From NCBI GenBank assembly GCA_003116995.1, contig BDSL01000009.1:620001-684000 (forward strand): a stretch of DNA of 64,000 nt, in the 5' to 3' direction. This DNA is from Yamagishiella unicocca (taxonomy: Eukaryota > Chlorophyta > Chlorophyceae > Chlamydomonadales > Volvocaceae). A program made the translations under genes and the position numbers. Shown here in pieces: positions 59,901-64,000 of this stretch; position 1 is the first letter of the stretch, and each line of letters opens with the position of its first letter. The notes beneath the pieces were generated by a model, which worked only from the letters and a program-made list of their open reading frames with translations, was not told where the DNA came from and made no database searches.

Positions 59901-62900
59901 CCCGCCTGGCCTCCCCTCTCCCCCCAAACGCGGCTGCTGCCTCCCCCCCGCAGCGGTGCCCGAGGTGCTGAGTCGCAACAGCTGGTACGGCCAGCGGCTG
60001 ATGACGGCCGTGCAGTGGCTGCGGCTGCAGGCGGGGCTGGACCAAATCGACCTCACGGACGGAGTGCAGGTGGGGGGGCCCGAGAAGACCCGGTGGGGGT
60101 GGGGGGTAAAAGGTAATCCGCGAATCCACGGCCGACAACCCAGGGCGATGAGGATGGTCCAGAAGGGATGGGAGGCGAGTAGGCGGAGCGGTGTGGGGGA
60201 GCGGGTGGGAGGGGGCATTGGGGGCGCGGAGGGAGGGAGGAGGGAGGGGCAGAGTGCGGACGGCGCGTGGGGCGGGGCCTTGGTGGCCTTGGGCGTCGCA
60301 CGAGGGAAGGGCCAGTTGCTGCAACGCGGAGGGGAGCGGATACCAGGCACCCAACTCGCCATTGTTGACCCCCTTCCGTCACCTCATCGGTCCATCCTGC
60401 ACTCCAGATCACCAGCCTGGCGTCCCAGCTGGGTATCGACGTGGATGTGGTGGCCCGCATCGTGTCGGACCGCCGCCGCCGCCTGACTCGCCTGGTGGAC
60501 CAGGCGGAGGGCGGGGCCGGGGACGGCGGCGCGGACGGCGGCGGCGCCGGCGGGGCCGGGCCGGTGCGGCTGGCTCGGCTGTACCTGGGGCTGCACGGCA
60601 CCACCGTACAGGGGCAGGTCCAGGGAGGGACGCCAGGCCGCAGCCCCACCGACCCCGGGTCGGCCCTGCCAGCAGGCGACAGGTGCGGTGGGGTGGCGGG
60701 AAAGATTGGAGACCGAAACCAGGGCAAAGTCAATCACTAGCCGCCGTCGACCAGAGACCCAGTCGGGGAGGGGGTGGGGGTCGGAGCACCTGTTGTGTAT
60801 GCCTGGGTGGGGTTCTGGAGCGTCCAGTGCGCTTTGGGTGTGTTTGACGATCAGCGAACAAGGCCGCAACGCACCGGTATACTCTGCGTGTGCGTCGCTG
60901 TGCTCCCGCGCGGAGGCGGCGCCTACGCCTGTGATGATGTGACTCGTCCCAACCTCGCACCCGTCCGTCCGTCCCCCCCCTCCCTGGACCACCACCTTCA
61001 TCGCCCTTGGTTTGTCGGCCGTGGATTCGCGGATTTCCTTATATACCTTCTTATCCCGGGCGTCCGGGCAGGCGGCGGATCATGAAGCGGCGCACCATCC
61101 GGCGGGCCAGCCCCGCCACCCGGCAGCGCATCGTGGCGGAGCGGGCGGCGGAGCTGGCGGCCAAGGCGGCGCGCAAGGTGGCGCGCGCGGAGAAGCGGGC
61201 GGCGAAGGAGGCGGCCAAGGCGGAGCGGCGCGCCGCCCGGCTGGCGGGGACCTACGTGGTGCGGCGGCGGAAGCGGTCGGAGATCGCGGAGGCGGAGGCG
61301 CTGGCGGAGGCGGAGGGGCAGCCGGAGAGCAAGCGGAGGCGGCGGAGGCGGAAGGAGGGCGAGGAGAAGGGCGGCGAGCGGCCGCGGCGGCAGGTGCGGC
61401 GGAGGCGGCCCCGGGCGAGGGGATGGTTTTGGAGGGGCAGGGGCCGTTCTGAGGGCCGGCTGCGTGTGGGGACGGAGAGGGCCGTGCGGGTCGCAGTGCT
61501 CGGGGCAAGGTGGCGCAGTACGGTGGCGCGGTGCGTCGCGGCTGGTGCATTCTGGGGCGGGAGGGGGCCTGTCCTAAGGAGTGCCCCTCTCCCCGCCTCT
61601 CTAACGCCGGCTCCCTTGTCGTCCTCCGCCCCCCTCCTCAGCCGACTGCCGGCCCCACCGTCAGCGCCGCCCACCTGCTGGGCCGGGACGGCGCACTGGC
61701 CTCCGTGGGCCCCGGCCGCCAGCACCACCACCTGCTCGTCGCGCCCTTTGTGCCGCACGGCGGCGGCGCCGCTGACAGCCACGGCGGCCGCGGCAGCGAC
61801 AGCGCCAGCGACGGCGACGGCATCAGCGGCGGCGACGGCGGCGGCGGCGGCTCCGACGGCCCCGGGCCTATCGTGCGTATGCCCAACATGGCCGCGCCCA
61901 CCCGCATGACGCGCGTGCTGTGGACCGCCTCGGAGGACCGGGTGGTGCTCACCGAGTACATCAAGCTGGCAGCCGACACGGGGCCCCACGTGCGCCTGGC
62001 GTGGAAGAGCCGCGCCAGCGCGCTGCCGTACTCCGTCATGGTGTGCTCACGCCACGTGCGCTACCTGAAGCGCCACTACCCCAGCTACACCGGCCGCCTG
62101 GACGAGCTGCTGCGGCGCAGCGCCGAGCGCAAGGCGGAGCTGGACCGGCTGCACGAGCGCTCCGAGGCGCGCATCGCCGGCTACCAGGAGCGGCTGCGGC
62201 GGCGGCGGCTGGGCGAGCAGGTGCTGCCGCTGGGTGAGGACGGGGAGGAGGTCAGAGACGAACGCAGGCCGCGAGACCCGCTAGACATCACACGTGCTAT
62301 CGTGGGAGCGGCAGGAACGCTGGCGGTGCCGCCGCCGCCGCCGGCGGCGGCGGCGGCGGCTGGCGCCGCCGAAGGCGGCGAGGAGGCGACGATGACGGAA
62401 ACTGCTGGTGAGGCGGCGGCGGCGGCGGCTGCCGCCGCCGCGCCCGATGGCGCAGACTGCGCGCCGGCGCGCGCTGCCACACCAGCGGGGACAGCAGAGG
62501 CGCCGACGGAGGAGGTGGCGGGAGCCGAGGCGCCGCAGGTGACGGCGGCTGCAGGGGATGCGGCGGCGGTTGTGGCTCCGGAGCTGGTGGAGGAGGACCC
62601 GACGGAGGCGGCGCTTCAGCTGCGTCTGGCGGAGCGGGAGGAGAAGCGGGCGGCGGAGGTCATGGCGGAGCGGGAGGCGGCGGTGGCGGAGGCGCTGTCG
62701 CTGGTGGAGGACTTTGTGCTGGTCATACCGCGCCGCGCATCGCAGCTGCTGAGGGACCGCCTGCAGCAGCAGGGCGGCCTCGAGCTGGGCGAGAGGCTGG
62801 CGCCCACGGTCAATGAGGCGCAGGCGAGGCGCCGCGCAGCGGCGGCGGCGAGGCGAAGCCTCGGCGGCGCTCTGCAGGCACAGGCGGAGATGGAGGCTGG

Positions 62901-64000
62901 CGCTGCTGCCGCGGCACCAAGTGCAGGCGCGGACGACGTCGGCAAGAGCGTCCGCAGCCGTCGCAGCTTGGGGGGAGGTCCGGCGGCGATGCCGCCGGCG
63001 GCGGCGCTGCTGGTGGTGCCGGTGCAGCTGCCGCGGCCGTCGGTGGCGGTGACCGCCGCCATGTGCGTGCTGGTGTCGCTGCTGTACCAGGTGCGGGCGG
63101 TGGGCGGCGTGTCGGGCTGGATGTCCCACCGGGTGGTGGAGGCGCTGGGCGACTTCGGCCGGCGCTTCTCCGCCGACACGAAGGCGGTGGCGCTCAAGCA
63201 GCTGCAGCTGCGCGGCTGGCTGGCCCCGGTGGGCCACAAGCGCCAGCTCGACCTGACGCCGGCCTTCCTGGCGCGCCTGCACGGCACCGAACTGCCCGCG
63301 GGCCTTTTGAGCCGCGCCGCCACGGCGGCCGGACGGCTGGATCAGCTGCTTGGCAAGGCCACCGCGGCGGCGGCGGCGCGCCGCGCCAGGCAGCAACGGC
63401 TCGCGGAAGGCGTGGACGAAATGGACTTGGATGACGCCGCCCCTGCTACGCCTCGTCGCGCGCCGGAGGCGGACGGCGCCGCCGACGCCGCCGACGCCGC
63501 TGAGGCCGCGGGCGACCCGGAGAGCGCTGGCGCCGAGGCGGTGGAGCGGACTTGCACGGTGGACTCGGGCCGGGGGGCGCTGCTGGTGGAGGCGCTGGAG
63601 CAGCTGCCAAGTGAGCTGGTGGCCGTCGTGTTGGTGCGGCAGGCGCTGGGCAGGCTGCAGCTGCTGCCGGGCGGTGTCGAGGTGCAGTCCGACTGGCCGG
63701 CCCAGACGGCCACCTCCGGCATGCTGCTGGCGTCGGTGCAGCTGCTGATCGTGCCTCAAGGGGGCGCGGAAGGCGCAGGGGGCGGCGGAGGTGATGACGC
63801 CGCAGCGCCGCTCTTCTCGCGCGCCGCGGCGCCGCCGGCGGCGGGTGTACCTGTCCCGCTGGCCCTTGCCGCGGAGCCGTCGGGCCCGGAGGGCACGGCT
63901 GCGCACCACCACCACCACCACCACCGCCGGGGGGGCCTCGCCGCGGGGCAGTTGGTCCACGGTACCTCAGGGGGCTCGGGCGCTGAGCCCGCCGGCGGCG
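47912..64000 (+). CDS. GTF3C1: TFIIIC largest subunit, B-block-binding (GTF3C1/TFC3-like); 3' end outside window
   Basis: Exons are 47912-47966, 48163-48320, (48385-48413 tentative), 49149-49245, 49572-49637, 50158-50343, 50968-51105, 51772-51954, 52590-52722, 53062-53242, 53908-54991, 55509-55583, 55891-56064, 56396-56664, 57367-57614, 58055-58398, 58566-58845, 59270-59635, 59954-60069, 60408-60682, 61072-61393 and 61642 onward. About 2,370 residues are visible. The N-terminus MDALLAIAVEEVGLEG leads to CTVEALWSQLASRLP, as in plant GTF3C1. A winged helix (FPLSDAQLAALEVIGRTRWR, then LANRLGIAYCNFFYIVK joined to NLETRKLVVKNPVVF) is the B-block-binding module. Later winged helices include LLDGILSAGSDGVLNHELFA and MPLSVALQVLGSTSR. 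A Myb/SANT-like piece is TRMTRVLWTASEDRVVLTEY. TFIIIC binds the B box of tRNA genes and recruits TFIIIB and Pol III. Large Ala/Pro/Gly/Glu insertions are lineage-specific. Confidence 0.84.
48686..48846. repeat. About eleven-copy 15-base minisatellite (GGCTGCAGGGTCGGG) in intron
   Basis: It is a near-perfect array with a PstI-like CTGCAG in each unit. A looser GTCGTAG/GGTCGCAG repeat follows at 48850-48920. It sits inside the 5' intron region (48414-49148) of the TFIIIC gene and is open in all frames. Confidence 0.95.
49317..49406. repeat. GGGCGGGTAGCAGGC-type tandem repeat in intron
   Basis: About five units of GCGGGTAGCAGGCGGG lie in TFIIIC intron 49246-49571. Confidence 0.8.
50845..50899 (-). 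mobile_element. Family A intronic repeat, reverse copy
   Basis: GTCTGTCCTAAACGGTTTTC and TTCGTACACGGGTTTTCTTT lie in TFIIIC intron 50344-50967, about 70 bases before the 3' splice site. Confidence 0.7.
51733..51761 (-). mobile_element. Family A head fragment next to a 3' splice site
   Basis: CTTCGTACGCGGGTTTTCCT ends about 10 bases before the AG of TFIIIC intron 51106-51771. Confidence 0.5.
52019..52140 (+). mobile_element. Family A intronic repeat, long forward copy
   Basis: Has GGAAGGAAAACCCGTGCGCG, a diverged middle, GAGATGCATGCTGGAGGACT and the extension GGTCGTGTGTCGACC with TTCGGCGGCTA, shared with the copy at 20974. It begins about 65 bases into TFIIIC intron 51955-52589. Confidence 0.8.
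52247..52325. repeat. Five-copy GTGCGAAAAAAAGAG repeat in intron
   Basis: A-rich 15-16 base units (GGTGCGAAAAACAGAG variant) lie in TFIIIC intron 51955-52589 and are unusual in this GC-rich setting. Confidence 0.9.
53588..53658. repeat. Four-copy CACATGCGATGCACACG repeat in intron
   Basis: A 17-base unit repeated in TFIIIC intron 53243-53907. Confidence 0.9.
53761..53806 (-). mobile_element. Family A intronic repeat, deleted reverse copy
   Basis: AACCCAGTTCTCCAGCATAC, ATCTCAAAACGTC and TTCCTCGAAC are present, but the middle is missing. It lies in TFIIIC intron 53243-53907. Confidence 0.65.
55201..55238 (-). mobile_element. Family B fragment in intron
   Basis: GCTGTGGATTCGCGGATTAC is followed by GTCTTTTATCCCCCCCC in TFIIIC intron 54992-55508. 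This copy is 270 bases from the 3' splice site. Confidence 0.6.
55700..55840. repeat. ACC/ACG/ATC trinucleotide tract in intron
   Basis: CCACCA-rich microsatellite in TFIIIC intron 55584-55890. Confidence 0.85.
56691..56790 (+). mobile_element. Family A intronic repeat, forward copy near the 5' splice site
   Basis: TCGAGGGAAACCCGTGGATG, AACAATCGTTTAAAACAGAAG, GAGATGCATGCGGGAGAACT and GGGTTGGGGATACGAAAG begin 26 bases into TFIIIC intron 56665-57366. A reverse head fragment lies at 57057-57081 in the same intron. Confidence 0.8.
56891..56925 (+). mobile_element. Family C terminus, single copy
   Basis: GGGTACAGAAAAGAACCGGT followed by TACTCGACATGAGG matches the inverted arms of the CCDC12-intron element. 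It lies in TFIIIC intron 56665-57366. Confidence 0.65.
58503..58545 (-). mobile_element. Family B intronic repeat near a 3' splice site
   Basis: GTTTGTCGGCCGTGGATTCG, CGGATTCTCTTATCAAACCC and a C-rich tail run into the TAG acceptor at 58565 of TFIIIC intron 58399-58565. Confidence 0.75.
60081..60162 (+). mobile_element. Family A head + family B body, forward copy at a 5' splice site
   Basis: CGAGAAGACCCGGTGGGGG (A head), GGTAATCCGCGAATCCACGG, CCGACAACCCAGGGCGATGA and GGATGGTCC follow directly after the 5' splice site at 60070. The order matches the composite at 29920 in reverse. Confidence 0.75.
60985..61050 (-). mobile_element. Family B intronic repeat, full reverse copy near a 3' splice site
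   Basis: GGACCACCACCTTCATCGCC, CTTGGTTTGTCGGCCGTGG and ATTCGCGGATTTCCTTATAT end about 20 bases before the AG of TFIIIC intron 60683-61071. Confidence 0.78.

Noticed and set aside
63903..63926. His run resembling an affinity tag or vector sequence
   Set aside because: It is a CAC microsatellite within the long TFIIIC exon. Similar CAC tracts occur at 30304 and 57190 in natural introns.
62281..63960. 559-residue Arg/His/Gln-rich open frame on the minus strand
   Set aside because: Antisense of the long final TFIIIC exon. No recognisable domain.

Overview
The window is nuclear DNA of a motile, GC-rich green alga, most likely a chlorophyte of the Chlamydomonadales (volvocine type). The reasons are very GC-rich exons with Ala/Gln/Pro/Gly runs, one intron every few hundred bases with Chlamydomonas-like GTGxGT..CAG splice sites, TGTAA polyadenylation-type motifs, an axonemal gene (CFAP54), an octotricopeptide-repeat organelle factor of the kind expanded in these algae, and a large polytopic guanylyl cyclase.

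Layout. On the minus strand, 1-4571 is the 5' part of CFAP54/FAP54. It diverges from a tiny two-exon ORF (4963-5546), which lies only 94 bases before a 3beta-HSD/NSDHL-type dehydrogenase (5641-6846). A gene-poor stretch follows to about 9.4 kb. From about 9.5 to 24.3 kb is one guanylyl cyclase gene of about 20 exons (membrane domain, GAF-like domain, class III catalytic domain). After another gene-poor stretch comes an OPR protein gene of 13 exons (27.1-34.0 kb). It is tail-to-tail with a small spliceosomal CCDC12/Cwf18 gene (35.3-36.4 kb, minus). That gene diverges from an ER chaperone gene joining a J domain, thioredoxin domains and an ARMET/MANF-like C-terminus (37.1-39.7 kb). A Gln-rich protein with a putative OST-HTH/LOTUS domain (42.5-47.2 kb, minus) diverges from a very large gene for the B-block-binding subunit of TFIIIC (47.9 kb to beyond the right edge).

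Exon structures were read by hand from splice signals, reading-phase continuity and family resemblance. Most junctions agree in phase. The first cyclase exon and one 5' exon of the TFIIIC gene are tentative.

The most interesting structure is not a gene. At least three families of short dispersed repeats (A, B, C below) recur many times, and I found them only in introns. They occur in both orientations and tend to be polar: a G-rich terminus lies just after the 5' splice site in forward copies, and the complementary C-rich terminus lies just before the 3' splice site in reverse copies. One intron (CCDC12) carries the family C terminus as an inverted pair. This looks like introner-like (intron-generating or intron-resident, MITE-like) elements. 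Long minisatellites, also mainly intronic, make up much of the remaining non-coding DNA.
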